Source of the DNA: Tritrichomonas musculus
Taxonomy: Eukaryota; Parabasalia; Tritrichomonadida; Tritrichomonadidae
Length of the DNA stretch: 64,000 bases
NCBI GenBank assembly: GCA_039105265.1
Contig: JAPFFF010000010.1
Location: 4,650,001-4,714,000 of the forward strand
Direction of reading: 5' to 3'
Positions 19,675 to 32,000 of the stretch are shown here, piece after piece; position 1 is the first letter of the stretch; every line of letters begins with the position of its first letter. The position numbers were made by a program, and so were the translations under genes. The notes under the pieces are model-generated. The model ran no database searches, had not been told where the DNA came from, and saw only the letters and a list, made by a program, of their open reading frames with translations.

Positions 19675-21123
19675 TTGGATCAAACAACAAATAAACAATT
19701 AAAAGTCAATCAAATTCCATTCACTTATCTAATAAACAAAGAAGAAAAAACAGCAAAAATAATTGGTACCGATCATGCAAATGGAGATATTATTATTCCA
19801 CGATCAATCAACTATGAAGGACAAGATTTCATTATCTCAAGCATAAGAGAACAATTATTTTCCTATTGTTTAAAAATCAACTCGATTCAATTCTCACCAG
19901 ATTCGGAAGTTCGACAAATTGAGAAAAAATTATTCACTGGTTCATCAATCAAAAAAGTATTTATTCCAAACAAAGTCATTCAAATTTGTGAAGGTGCTTT
20001 TGCTAATTGTAGCAAACTTAGCCCAATTGAAATTTCACCTGATTCAAAACTTATGATTATTGAAAAGTCAGCATTTTATAGTTCAAATATTGAAAGCTTA
20101 ACAATCCCAGCGAGCGTTTGCGAACTCAAGGAAGGATGGTGCGTTGGAACCAGGAAACTAACAAAAGTGACAATAAGTCCGAATAATCAACATTACAAAA
20201 ATTATGGACAATTTGTTATTGGAAAAAGTGACAGTAAAAGTGATGATTTTGATGTTCTTATTTTTGCAAATCGAGACGTCAAAACGGTTGCAATTCCACT
20301 TTTTCTAAAACAAATTGGACCATATTCGTTCTCAAATTCTTCACTTGAAAATATTAAAATTTCACATCACATCACGCACATTGGAAATGGAGCTTTCTTT
20401 AGTTGCGATCAACTGAAAATAGTTGATATTCCACAAAATTCAAATCTTGAAGAAATTGGACAATATGCTTTTGCGTTTTCTTCAATTGAAAGCATGTTTA
20501 TCCCTTCGCATGTCAAAAAGCTTGAAGAATCCATTTTTTCATGTTGTAATAATCTCCACCAAGTTGATATTTCTGCTGACTCAGAGATGATATCGATTGA
20601 AGCCAACTCATTTTTTTTTTCTTCAGTTGAGAGGTTGTCAATTCCTTCGAGCGTCTATGAACTCAAGACAGGATGGTGCAGCGGAACCAGTAAGTTAACA
20701 AAAGTGACAATAAATCCGGACAATGACCATTACAAAAATTATGAAAATTTGATAATCGGAAAAAGCGTCAATAAAAGTGACGAATTTGATGCTCTTGTTT
20801 TTGCTGATCGAGATATAAAAAGGGTTGAAATCCCTCCTTTTATTAAACAAATTGCATCATTTGCATTTTCAGAATCAAAGATTGAAAAAGTTATCATTCC
20901 ACATCAAATAACTCTAATAGGAGAGAAGTCATTTCATAATGAGTCAAAACTACAAATAATTGACAATAAAGCATTTTCAGAATCATCTATTGAGTGCTTT
21001 TATATTACACGTCATATCAGAGCAATCTGCGAATATGCATTTTGTTATTGTTATCTTCTAAAAATATTGGAATTTGATGAAAATATCGAGATATTAAAAA
21101 TACTCTTTTTTTTTTATTTATGA
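19675..21123 (+). pseudogene. BspA-like leucine-rich repeat protein gene lacking an ATG
   Basis: The frame encodes about 482 residues of TpLRR/LRR_5 repeats. The pattern is I-x-x-x-A-F-x-x-C/S-S-x-x-x-x-I-x-I-P, interrupted by two copies of a longer insert (LTKVTISPNNQHYKNY and LTKVTINPDNDHYKNY). The opening (IPFTYLINKEEKTAKIIGTD) is the usual N-terminus of trichomonad BspA proteins. It is preceded only by TTG GAT CAA, where ATG would be expected. No in-frame ATG exists between the upstream stop and residue ~126. The end is abrupt (ILKILFFFYL) with no membrane anchor. I read it as a family member that lost its start and probably its C-terminus. A base-calling error at the start is the main alternative. 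BspA-like proteins are surface or secreted adhesins. Confidence 0.7.
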
Positions 21124-21278
21124 CATTTTAGAACCTTTTTATTTTCAAAATGTTATTATCAAAGATGCTTGAAATTATTATTATATAAACCATTTAACAC
21201 ACGTATTTCTTAATGTTTAAACATTATTGATATTTATTATCTTTAGAATAAAATAAATATGAAAAAAATAATAAGTTT

Positions 21279-21770
21279 TTAATATATTGTTTGTGAATGC
21301 TCATTGACCAGACCAGAGAAATAACATGCCATCCATGTAATATCAATGATCATTAAGTTTTTTGTTGTGTTGAAACACAAAGATCCTCCAATAACAGTTA
21401 ATATAGCTCCTTTGTATTGAGGATCAATTACATTAAAAGGAAATCCACGTAGTATTCTTGGCTTTATTGTCTTGAGTTCATAGCCATAATAGACTCCAGC
21501 TTCACCAATAATTGTATAAACTAGTTCATTTAGGTATTGTCCAAGGAATACAAGTGGAAGACCGAAAATCATTCCAGATCCATTGAAACCTGCATTATAT
21601 AATGTTGGAAACATGAATATGGCTTCAAATACCTTAAACCATTGGCCAATTTGTATTATTTGCTTTTGTGCTAGATATTTCTTAGTTATGTTTGGATATT
21701 TATATGCCATGGCATATACAATATAAGGGAAAATAATTGTAATAATAGCCAAGGACAATATAATATCCAT
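21279..21770 (-). CDS. Phospholipid N-methyltransferase (PEMT/PLMT family)
   Basis: The product has 163 residues, the usual size of the short integral-membrane phosphatidyl-N-methylethanolamine methyltransferases. Four hydrophobic segments are visible: about 3-21, 45-62, 66-85 and 120-150. The stretch GVYYGYELKTIKPRILRGFPFN followed by DPQYKGAILTVIGG corresponds to the family's conserved GFPF...DPQY.G block near the AdoMet site. The enzymes convert methylated phosphatidylethanolamines to phosphatidylcholine in the ER using S-adenosylmethionine. The start ATG is 8 bases after an initiator-like TCAAAT. The gene stands between the BspA-like remnant and a gene desert. Confidence 0.8.
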   Translation of the reverse strand: MDIILSLAIITIIFPYIVYAMAYKYPNITKKYLAQKQIIQIGQWFKVFEAIFMFPTLYNAGFNGSGMIFGLPLVFLGQYLNELVYTIIGEAGVYYGYELKTIKPRILRGFPFNVIDPQYKGAILTVIGGSLCFNTTKNLMIIDITWMACYFSGLVNEHSQTIY

Positions 21771-24700
21771 TTATATTTGAAAATAATAAAACCATCTTTT
21801 CCTTTTTCAATTGTAACTTTCAATGTTCTGAATTTTATTTTTTGGTTGTGGAAACAATTTTCTATTTAAAATTATCATTTTTTTACATAATTCTTTATAA
21901 AAATTTTTAAATTTTATTTTTATATTCTTCACTTGAAAAAAAAAAAAAAAAAAAAAAAAAATGTAAATTTATAAATATACTAAATCAAACAAAGCAATTC
22001 AAAAGTATTCGAAATTTTCTTTAAATTATTTTATTAGATTAATCATATCAATAATCAATATATTGATTAAAATTGGAGGAAATTAATTTCATGTTTTTAT
22101 ATTTTGAATTAATTTTCAATTTTGAGTAACGGTGAGAAATAGCTTTGAAAAAATTCTAAAATATGACCATATAATTATAAATATATTTTCTTGCTTTATA
22201 AATCCATTTTGATCAAATATAATATGATTAAATGGCATTATGAAATACTTGAATCAGTTAAAAGCTTTAATTTAATAAATTCATTTAATGTTTGCAATTA
22301 TATAACATTTTGAAATTCGATGAATTAAAATACTATTTAGTGATATAAGGGGAATTCCATAAGAATTTAAGAATGAAGCTGAATTATCATTACTATTTTG
22401 TGAAAGAGAAAATGCAGAAAAATAAAAATCATTTCATTACTATAAATAAGCTGGAAAATAAGGGAAATATCAGCATATATTGCATTATAATTATATTATT
22501 ATTGATTTTAAATGGAAAAAAGAATATACATGAATCATTGTATTAGATAATCACAATACTTTAAGCAATTGATTTTTTTTATTTAGTTATAAGATAATAA
22601 TATTTTGTAAAACATTACAACTTTATAATATTATGATTTTTTACTTTGAGTTTGAATACTCTTTTTTGAATCATTTTATTTTAAAATGTAATCAAAAGCA
22701 TTTTCAATATAAGTTTGTATGATTATTTAAATTCAACTTTTTATTTTTTTCTTCAATTTCATACGCTAATTCAGTTGACACATTTAAAAAATCAAACAAA
22801 TAACTTTTTGAATCTTTGACTCAATTTTATTGTAAAAAAGGATTTAACATATTTTTATCAACTCAGGGTTAAGTTTTTTCAAAAACGATACTGTTAGCTT
22901 TTTAAAATATATTTAAGTTAAAAATATATATTATTTTATATTTTCTTTTTATCATTAGGGGATAATTTCATTTTAAATAATAATTGTTCAAGCGACTTGT
23001 GAATCAATTCAATTGGATTTAATTTTTTCATTTATTTAAATAAGTATTGCTAAAATCATATCATTTTCATTTGATTTAGTATGTTCTTTTTAATTTAATT
23101 TATATATATATTATAGTTATATCATACATACTTATTTTGAATTGTGTGTTAACACACTTTTGATAACTAAAGATTCAAAAGGCTTGGGACAAACTTTTTC
23201 AATAAGTAAAAGTCAAAATTACTCATTTTAAAGGTCTATAAGTCCCAAGTAGAATATAAGATTTTAAGAGAAACTTTGAAAAAAATTGAATGTTGTCCAA
23301 AGCATTTTGAATCCAACTTTATTGAAAAAACTATCTCTTATTATGAAAATTGAATTTCGGTGAAAAATACTTTGAATGGATATAAAAAAACGAAATTTGT
23401 TTCATTAAGAAAATTGAATTTCGGTGAAAAAACTTTAAATAATTTGAAGAAAATTAAAAATATTCAATAAGATTTAAATTAGAGTTCATACAAAAAAACA
23501 ATTTATTAATTCTCAAATTAAAGAAGAAGGTGATTAAATAACACAAATCTGATTAATTTTTTTATTGAAACACTAATTTTAAAGAAATAACATTGATCTA
23601 GATTTCAAGCAAAAAACAAATAATGAAGCCATATATCTATTTTCTAAAGTGCAATTTTCGATTTTTAATAACAACACATCAAGATTATTAGTAACAATGA
23701 CTTTATTGAAATCAATATTCATATTTGGTTCAGAAACAACTTGTGAATCTGATCAAGAATGGTTGAAATACAAAAAAGACTTTTCATCATTTATGTATAA
23801 TTTTTGTTTCTTTCAAATAGCCAAAATCACATTAAGATTAAAACAGTAACAAATGCTCATGAAATTCCAATTAAATCTTTATTTATTATACATTTTCTGT
23901 GGCAGTACCTTTGATAAAAAAGTTTTTATATAAAAATAAAAAGAGAGTATAATATATGGAAGATATCTTTTTGTTTTGATTCAGTATGATGGTCATCGCT
24001 ATAAGATAAAAGAAATGATCTCGATTCAACCACAAAATGTGAAAATACAAAGGTTTTAAAGTTATGCTCGTCAATAATTAGCATATTAAAAATATTTCAT
24101 TCCATTTCACTTTTTAAATCTGTTTATAAAATCAACTTATTTAGATTTTATAGATTTACAGTGTTAATTGATGCTGAGGTTAGTAATAATTCTGAATTGG
24201 AAAAAAGCATAACATTTGATGAAATGAATTGCTCTGAATTGGACTAAAGGAATTTATTTTATTTTCAAAGATATATTTCAGTAGATTTTGAAGAAAGTAA
24301 AAATTCACATGACTGTAAGAAAAAATCTGATTTTGATTTTTGTTTTTGTATAAAAAAACAATATGATTCGGTAAATAGAGGTGCTTGAAGACATTCCTTT
24401 GATTTCGACAATAGTCACGATGGTAAAAAAATAATAATTTTAATCAAGCAACATTAGAAATTGGGACAAGTCAAGAAAAAATAATGTTTATAGATAACAA
24501 CTTTTGGGGAAATCATCATCATTGAATCCCTGGATATTTGTTTTAGTTTCATTTTAAAAACCTTTTTGATATCTGCTTAATTAGTATTTGCTAGGCTTGC
24601 TATTCTGATATCAATTATCAGGTTTGTCACTTTTTTTAACTCAGATAATCGATAATAAAATGCTATCGATTGGAAATTTTAATTGATAAATTCGATTATC

Positions 24701-24985
24701 AAGTATGAAATGTGATACAAAAAAAATATTCTTTTGATATCGAATCTTGATTAATCGAAATTAATACCTCAAAACCAGAAATTCTAACTACTATCTTTTA
24801 CTACTTCCATCTTATTATTTTGCTATTTCTGGAAACATTTTAAAGTTCAGTGGCCAAAATCTAGAAATTAATAAAGTTGATAGCATCTATTTTTTGGAAT
24901 TAAAAAAGTAAAAATTTTAGAATTGGTCATATAACTTTTAAAATCTTCAAAATTTTTGAAGCCTTTTCCTGTTTTTATTTAAAAA
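21771..24985. other. Gene desert, 3.2 kb
   Basis: I can support no intact gene. It contains a long A run near 21937-21960, a family-1 element fragment at 24594-24770 and extremely AT-rich sequence. Some short frames (around 23649-23849 and 24160-24360, for example VLIDAEVSNNSELEK) have protein-like composition and may be gene remnants. They match nothing I recognise. Confidence 0.5.
24594..24770. mobile_element. Diverged copy of the family-1 small element
   Basis: It begins TA-GGCTTGCTATTCTGATATC. In inverted orientation relative to the copy at 10988-11453 it keeps the order GTCACTTTTTT, CAGATAATCGAT, GATTATCAAG and GTATGAAATGTGATA. The last motif is identical in both. The far terminus is not recognisable, so it is truncated or decayed. 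Confidence 0.6.
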
Positions 24986-27900
24986 ATGTTTGAGATTCAG
25001 GTAAATGGAGCTGGAAAATCTCAATTACCAGTTACTACCACAGATACAAAGACAATATATAGCTACCTTCGCTCAGTTTTTTGCTTTGATGATCAAAGTT
25101 CAATATTATCTTTTCGAAGCATTTTTCTTTGCAGACAATATACATACAACTTACTCGAAATCGGATATAGTCCAAAGGACCTATTGAAAGCTCAAATATC
25201 AAATAAAAGAAAAGCGATTTTTTTAATTCCAGATATTAATTTTCAAGTTTGCTTGGAAACTGATGAGTACACTAACGTTTTTACGATAAAAGAGTATTTC
25301 TCTGACCAATTTTTTACGGTTCCTCAAAACATTGTAATCAAGAACAGCAAAAACGAAGTTTTGTATGATTTTGACACATTTGATATAAACGGACCATTCG
25401 AAGTGGCAGTTGGAGAAGATTACATTTTAGTTCACACATATACCAATCAATTTAATCTTGTTTGCGTTCATAAAGATTCAACGATTGGTAATCTGAAAGA
25501 TACTATTTCAATATATACGATCAAAAACAATTCAATTGATACCCAATTTACATACAGCGAAAAAATGCTTGAATATTGTAGAAAAAATAAATTAGATGAA
25601 AATACAATTGATGACACCTCCATTCAAAAAGTTATGTCAACGATACCACTTTTTGAATTCACACCTATTTCAAATTCCAACCCATCGTTTTATCAAATTA
25701 ATATCCAAATTAACGACAATCTCCAAAAAGATAAGTTCATCCAGCGAAGTTACTCAGCATCAATAAGTACAAGTCTCTACAGCATTGCTTGTTTATTAGA
25801 AAGACATTTAAGAATAGACAGACGTTTATTTTGGGTGCTTGGCCATAATGGTGAAATTTTGGCCACTACTGAAAAAGTGATAATAGCACCAAATCAATAC
25901 AATATGCTTTTCTTTGTTATTGAAAAACAATTGAATGTCAAATTTGGTAATAACATTTGTCCATTATCTTATTTGACATCGATCAGGGACCTTCAGTATA
26001 TGTATCAATTTGCCAAGCACAATTTTGGTATTATTGTCAACAACCATTTTGTATTCCACAATGAAGAAAACAACAAGTTTTTATTGGTCCATTTTATGAA
26101 CAACTGGGAAGACAAAAATGCAATGGCAAGCATTTGGACCATTCCTTCTCTTGAAGAATGCTCTCTGAAGAGCTACATGAAGCTTAATGAATCTAATAAG
26201 AAAGAGAATAAGAAGCATTTTATCATTCCGAATAAAATGAGCAATGAAGAAATCGCAATGATTTATTTGCACCAGAATTATAGTTCTCTTCAATTTTTTA
26301 ATGAGAATCAAAATGAAGTTGTATACAAAGATTCAAATGAGAGAAAAGTTTTTTACGTCATTTTAGATTATTCAAATCAAGTTTCAACAGGCATAGCTCG
26401 TATTCAAAAGAAAAATCCGAGAGTCATTGATCTCCTTATTAAAATTTATGATGATTATGACCAGCAGCAGCCGCATTTTGGGGTTGATGAAGTTGCTGAA
26501 GCATTATTTAATGGCAGAAAACTTCCTTTCTACGAGCCATTGTCCAATATTTTTGATGACGAAAATCAACCAATATTAATTCAGGGATATAAACAGCAAA
26601 GAGCAATATGTGTATACTTCCTCGAAGAGCAATACGATAGATGCAATTTAAATAAATATTTTTTTGATTATAATGCTGAAAAAAATTATAACAAAAAATA
26701 TCATGCATATGAAATCATTAATACATTACGATGTAATTATCGAATTCAATGTCCAAATTTGAAACTTTATATTGACTTCAACGAGCTTCGTCCATATGAC
26801 ATTCCTTCTCTTTATTTTCAAGAAGCTAACTTCTTTATTCTCACGACTTCATCTGAAAAGAAACGCTTTTTCATTTCAAATGAAGCTTCATTGATATGCC
26901 CACTAGATATAACTAGAGACAACTATGAAATGATGGCAGATGTAGTTGCTGGAATGTTCTCATTGAAGGTTGAAGATATAAAAGTCTCTTGTGCAATTGA
27001 TAATGTCGAATACACTCTTCCTCTCAAATTCGATGCTGGATCTTTACCAAACCACTCAAAACTTTTAATTAGATACACATATAAATTTAATAATAATAAG
27101 ATGACATTTCGATATGGCCAAACTAAGAAAACAATAATACTGCCTGATTTAAAACAACCAATTAAATCATTTATTCCTTTGATTCAAAAAGAGTTGAACA
27201 TTTTAAACATATCAAGGCAATCATTTCACTTGTCCTTTTATATGTATCAATTATCAGCATCAAAGTCATTTGCGTCTTACATGATACCTGGCAATTCAGT
27301 CATCACAATCTGCCTGAATCAAACCGCATTTTCTCTTAAAATTTTAACGATTGAAAGACCAAAAAAACCAATTGACTATATTTTCAATGCTGGTGATACG
27401 ATAAAAGATGCGAAGATGTTATTCAAGTTGCAATTCAAATTGAATGTTAACTTTGGCCTTGAACCTGATCAAGCATTGGAAGACAATGTTGAACTTTCAC
27501 CTGATATGAAGCTTTTTGTCATTTCAAAGAAAAAGAAAATCTCTGCTTTTAATGGCCAAGGTTTTGAAATAACTGACATTTTAACAGTTTTTGAGACTGC
27601 AGAATATTTAAAGTATAAATTGTATCACAGGAACGTTTTTATATTCATAAAGAATGAAGAAGAAAATTGCTATGAAGCTGTTGATGGTAACAAAAGACTT
27701 TTTGAGTTCAACTGCCAGTTGTTTGCTCACAGATTTGTTCCTAAAATTGAATTCAAAAACTACATCATATTTCATTCTAACGTATATTTGTCTGAATGCA
27801 ATACAATTGAATGGCTCAAAAAGAAATTCATTTCCCAAATATCTTTCACTAATCCAAGCAAAATTTTGATTTACGTGAATGACAAGGATCTAATCGACGG

Positions 27901-28738
27901 TAATGAAACTATTGAAAAATTGGCTAGGCTAAAAAAAGACCAATTAAGAATTAAATTTAAATCTGACAAAGAATCTAAAGAAAAAAATAGACAAAAAGTT
28001 TCCCTAAAGAAGTTTAAACCAAAAATATCGCCACTTTCTGGAAGTGGAACAATCAAAGTAGAACCTCTTGAACCGCCTAAAAAACCTGAGAATGCTAAGA
28101 ATGATCAAGATGCAGACAATGATAAGAATGATCAAGATGCTGGCAATGATAAGAATGATCAAGATGCAGACAATGATAAGAATGATCAAGATGCTGGCAA
28201 TGATAAGAATGATCAAGATGCTGGCAATGATAAGAATGATCAAGATGCAGACAATGATAAGAATGATCAAGATGCTGGCAATGATAAGAATGATCAAGAT
28301 GCAGACAATGATAAGAATGATCAAGATGCTGGCAATGATAAGAATGATCAGGATGATGGCAATATTGATGCTGTTAATGATGTGATTATTGAAGAAGAGG
28401 AAGAAGATGTTGAAGATCCATCATTGTGCACTTATAATTTCCAGATCAACAAGAATCCTGTGTGCAAGATGTCTTTTAAAGAAGATGCAACCATAGATGA
28501 TGCTAAAATTAGAATTGCCAAAGAGAACGGGGACATTGATCCAAGCTGTGTCTCAATATTGTTCGCTGGAAAAGTGCTAAGAAAGCAAATTGTCATCAAA
28601 GATCTCAATCTTATCAATACTGACATTCTTCAGGTATTCATACGGAATACTGAAGATCTTTTCTTGCGAACAGCCAAAGCACTTCGTATTTACAATCAGG
28701 CTGACATCAAAGAATATTATTCAGAATATGATGAATGA
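24986..28738 (+). CDS. Multi-ubiquitin-like-domain protein with Asp-rich minisatellite insert
   Basis: The product has 1250 residues. The C-terminal domain (about 1145-1225) is clearly ubiquitin-like, with ATIDDAKIRIAKENGDIDPS, ILFAGKVL and KDLNLINTDILQVF. Several upstream stretches have the same strand-helix-strand length and spacing, for instance around 780-860, 860-910 and 930-1000. I read the protein as a string of diverged ubiquitin-like folds. Between them lies an acidic insert of ten 9-residue units NDKNDQDA(D/G) (about 1036-1128). There is no C-terminal GG, so it is not a ubiquitin precursor. It could be a scaffold or shuttle in ubiquitin-related quality control; that is inference. 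It is convergent with the sacsin-like gene. Confidence 0.7.
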   Translation: MFEIQVNGAGKSQLPVTTTDTKTIYSYLRSVFCFDDQSSILSFRSIFLCRQYTYNLLEIGYSPKDLLKAQISNKRKAIFLIPDINFQVCLETDEYTNVFTIKEYFSDQFFTVPQNIVIKNSKNEVLYDFDTFDINGPFEVAVGEDYILVHTYTNQFNLVCVHKDSTIGNLKDTISIYTIKNNSIDTQFTYSEKMLEYCRKNKLDENTIDDTSIQKVMSTIPLFEFTPISNSNPSFYQINIQINDNLQKDKFIQRSYSASISTSLYSIACLLERHLRIDRRLFWVLGHNGEILATTEKVIIAPNQYNMLFFVIEKQLNVKFGNNICPLSYLTSIRDLQYMYQFAKHNFGIIVNNHFVFHNEENNKFLLVHFMNNWEDKNAMASIWTIPSLEECSLKSYMKLNESNKKENKKHFIIPNKMSNEEIAMIYLHQNYSSLQFFNENQNEVVYKDSNERKVFYVILDYSNQVSTGIARIQKKNPRVIDLLIKIYDDYDQQQPHFGVDEVAEALFNGRKLPFYEPLSNIFDDENQPILIQGYKQQRAICVYFLEEQYDRCNLNKYFFDYNAEKNYNKKYHAYEIINTLRCNYRIQCPNLKLYIDFNELRPYDIPSLYFQEANFFILTTSSEKKRFFISNEASLICPLDITRDNYEMMADVVAGMFSLKVEDIKVSCAIDNVEYTLPLKFDAGSLPNHSKLLIRYTYKFNNNKMTFRYGQTKKTIILPDLKQPIKSFIPLIQKELNILNISRQSFHLSFYMYQLSASKSFASYMIPGNSVITICLNQTAFSLKILTIERPKKPIDYIFNAGDTIKDAKMLFKLQFKLNVNFGLEPDQALEDNVELSPDMKLFVISKKKKISAFNGQGFEITDILTVFETAEYLKYKLYHRNVFIFIKNEEENCYEAVDGNKRLFEFNCQLFAHRFVPKIEFKNYIIFHSNVYLSECNTIEWLKKKFISQISFTNPSKILIYVNDKDLIDGNETIEKLARLKKDQLRIKFKSDKESKEKNRQKVSLKKFKPKISPLSGSGTIKVEPLEPPKKPENAKNDQDADNDKNDQDAGNDKNDQDADNDKNDQDAGNDKNDQDAGNDKNDQDADNDKNDQDAGNDKNDQDADNDKNDQDAGNDKNDQDDGNIDAVNDVIIEEEEEDVEDPSLCTYNFQINKNPVCKMSFKEDATIDDAKIRIAKENGDIDPSCVSILFAGKVLRKQIVIKDLNLINTDILQVFIRNTEDLFLRTAKALRIYNQADIKEYYSEYDE
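28091..28368 (+). repeat. 27-bp coding minisatellite, ten units
   Basis: In-frame tandem units of 27 bp (AATGATAAGAATGATCAAG and onward) encode NDKNDQDA(D/G). The GCAGAC and GCTGGC endings mostly alternate, giving a 54-bp higher-order period. The near identity of the units indicates recent expansion, and copy number probably varies between strains. Confidence 0.93.
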
Positions 28739-29099
28739 AAAAAGATTAATTGATTAAAGATTTTTTTTTTTTTTTTTTTTTTGACATATCAAATTTGAAA
28801 CAACTTGTGGTTGAGCGAAACTTATTATTTCTCTTTCTGTAACAAGTTCAATGTTATCACTAGGTAAATTTGTGCAGTTATTTTTGATTGATCACCAGTC
28901 TTAATTTCAATTGTTACAGATTTTGCCAAAATGCAAAAAAAAGTCAGAAACTTTTTTTTTCTATGGTATGATTCAAGTGCAATATTAACCCTTTGATAAT
29001 TTTTGAGAACTTATAAATAAATAAATAAATAAAAAAGAGACGATGTATTTATTGTAAATAATGATTTTATTAATTCAACCTTAATATATGAAATTAAAT
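28739..29099. other. Intergenic between convergent genes
   Basis: This is the shared 3' spacer of the ubiquitin-like and sacsin-like genes, with a 20-base T run near 28763. I see no gene or strong structure. Confidence 0.6.
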
Positions 29100-32000
29100 T
29101 TATAAGATATTTGGGATAATATTTAAATTTTCATATTCATCATTTTGGATTTCAGAATGTTGAAAAGTTTCATTAATGAACTCATTATTTGATTGTTTTA
29201 AAAACATTAATATTGGTTCCTCATCCAAAACATTAAGTGCAAAAGCCAAAACAAAATTTTCCTTTTCTTTTTGTCTTTGGTTTGCAAATGAAATTTGGTT
29301 TCGACTCAAATTTATTACTGACTTTTGCTTTTGACCAAATGATTTTTTCGATTTAACTTCAAAATAAAATATATTTCCATCATTATCTTCGGCATAAATA
29401 TCATATGGCTCATTAACTTCATTTATAAAGTATGTATTACCATTTTTCAAAGTTATCTGGCATTTGGTTATACAATTTGATTTAGCCTTCCAAATAACCT
29501 TTGAAAATTTCTCATTTTTCAATAAGGCTTCATAAATCAAAGCTTCACCTGTGTAACCAATTTCAGCTGAATCTTGTTCATAATCGTCATTTAAAGAAGC
29601 AATATCAGCCAATAATCCAAGACGAATTTCTGCCAATTTCTTATCAATTAGGTCAGAAAAAGCAATTTTTATTTTTTTATCTTTTTCAAGAAAAGAGTAA
29701 AATCTTTTCAGCAATTCTTGATCTATTTCTTCTTTATTCTCTTCTTTTTCTAGAATTATTTTCGTTATTTTATCTGAAAGAAAAGTTAAGTCATAAAGAT
29801 GAAAACGGTTTATGATGTGATCTGGAATTTGAATGTGTTGATTTAAAATTGAATGATTTATATCATCAGAATTTTGAAATTCTCTCAAAAATCCAAGAAT
29901 TGCATTGAGGTCTTCTTTTGAAATCAGGTTGTCATAAAGAAAAGAAATGTCATCTAACGTTTTCAATTGACCATACATGTTTGGAAAAATATTTCTTTTT
30001 AATGAAAATGAATATAAATTACTGAGATTCTGGTAGATTAATTCCTCATCTCCATCGGTATTAACTAATTCTTTAACGTTTGAACATTGAGATATTTTAT
30101 TAATTATCTCTTCAATAACAATATTTATGACAGTTTTGGTTAATCCATTTAACCAACAATTATTCTCATTCAAATTTTCTTGATTTTCTTTGTTAATTTG
30201 AACTTTATAGAAAAAGCTTAACAAGTCTAAAATTGGTTCCTGTTCTTTTTCCAAAGATGAATATTGAAAAATAATTGTATAAAATTGTTTTTTTTGAGGA
30301 GATGAAGAAACAGATTCTTCAAAACCATCTCTTTTAAGTAAAAAACGTGAAAGTTTCATGAGATTCTTTTCTTCCAATTTTACCAATTCTTTGAATGGAT
30401 CTAGAATTAATTCTTGTCTTAAATTAATATCAAAAACTGTTTGAATTATATTTTTTATATTTTCATCTTGAATTTCATCTTTAACAAGTGCTTCTGATGT
30501 ACAAAGCTGATATTCTTGATTGGGAAAAATTTTTAATTTATCAAATTCATCTGATGAAAGATTAGATTTCAAGAGTTTTATAAATTCTATCAAAAAATTA
30601 ATGTTTTTCATGATATTTAACATTTCTATCTTGTTAATCATTTGTTTAATTACAATGTTATCAATCTTGTGAAACATATCATGAAGTTTTTCTTTACTTT
30701 TATCATCAAACGATGAAACATCAATTGAAATTTTCTCCTCTGATCCACAGTTATTTAATAATCCCAATTTTTGTGAATATTGAAACATAAATTCTCTTTT
30801 GTCATCATTTTCAATTACATATCTCATGAATTTAATTGAGCTTTCTTCTGTTATTTTATCCATTATGCCATTAATTGCATCAATTATTTCAAATTTCTTG
30901 AATTTGATTCTTTTGTTTTTATAGAGATATTGAATTTCTTGATGAAGTTGAAAAGCATCAAAATCAAAAGAGACAATATTTAACATATCAATAAAAACAG
31001 ATGGTAAATCGAAAAAGAAAATTGATCCCTTTGAAACAAATTCACCTTTTCCATTGATAAGTAAATTATTTTCGTCAAATATTTTATTGCATTTTTTCAT
31101 TTTTTCAACTAAAGAAAGGAGATCTTTAATGAATTTAATCTGGTGATTATAATCATTATTAATCAATGGAAATTCAATTAATTTATTGGATTTTGAAATG
31201 AATTCAAAAAGATTTTCAATACCAAATTTAGATGGGAAATCTTTCCATAACAATGATTGCAATTGAGATGATACTTTTAATGTAACAATGAATTTTGTTT
31301 GAAAATCAATTTGTGATAACAAATCATAAAATTCTTTATAACTTATTCTTGGGTCAAAATCATCAAAATCTTTAATATATGGAATTATTATTTCATTTGA
31401 ATTTTTAAGCCCAAATTCTGTTTCAAAAACAGATGAGTTTAAAATTAAGTATCTCATTTCTTCGATGAATTTCTTTTTGAAGCTTTGTTTATCATCATAT
31501 TCTTTCTTTAAGCCAATACATAAGTTAAATAAATCGCTAAAGCTATTCCGCACAATATATTTGATCATTTCCCCAAAAATATTGATACTTTCTTTCAAAA
31601 TAAATTTATTAATCAAAGAATCATAGCTTTCACTTTCAATTTCTTCAGATTGGATTATGATACCATCTCTTTCTTTTGTAGGTTCAAATTCTTGAGAGTT
31701 TATAATTATTGGTGAGTAAAATTGATTTGCACAAAATAAAGGATATGAAATAAACAAAGTGTCTTTGTCATTTTGGTTAAATATAATATTATTAGGACCA
31801 ATTTGAAGCAAGCAATCAACACGAACATTTTTCGATTGAAATATTCTAGATGAACTAAATAACAAATATTTAGTTGTTTTTATTGTTTGATTATTCTTTT
31901 TGATAGTAACACTTTGAATTGGATCATTTTCATGGTTTGCTTTATATATTGTGACTTCATTCTCAGATTTGATTGTGATAGAGTCAATAGTTGGATTAAG

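Noticed and set aside
23649-23849. 66-codon frame in the 22-25 kb desert
   Set aside because: No domain, begins at a non-ATG codon, AT-driven composition.
28004-28385. Antisense and shifted frames rich in Ile/Leu or Met/Lys
   Set aside because: Shadows of the 27-bp coding repeat of the ubiquitin-like protein.
24986-28738. Polyubiquitin precursor
   Set aside because: The ubiquitin-like segments are strongly diverged and there is no Gly-Gly processing site.
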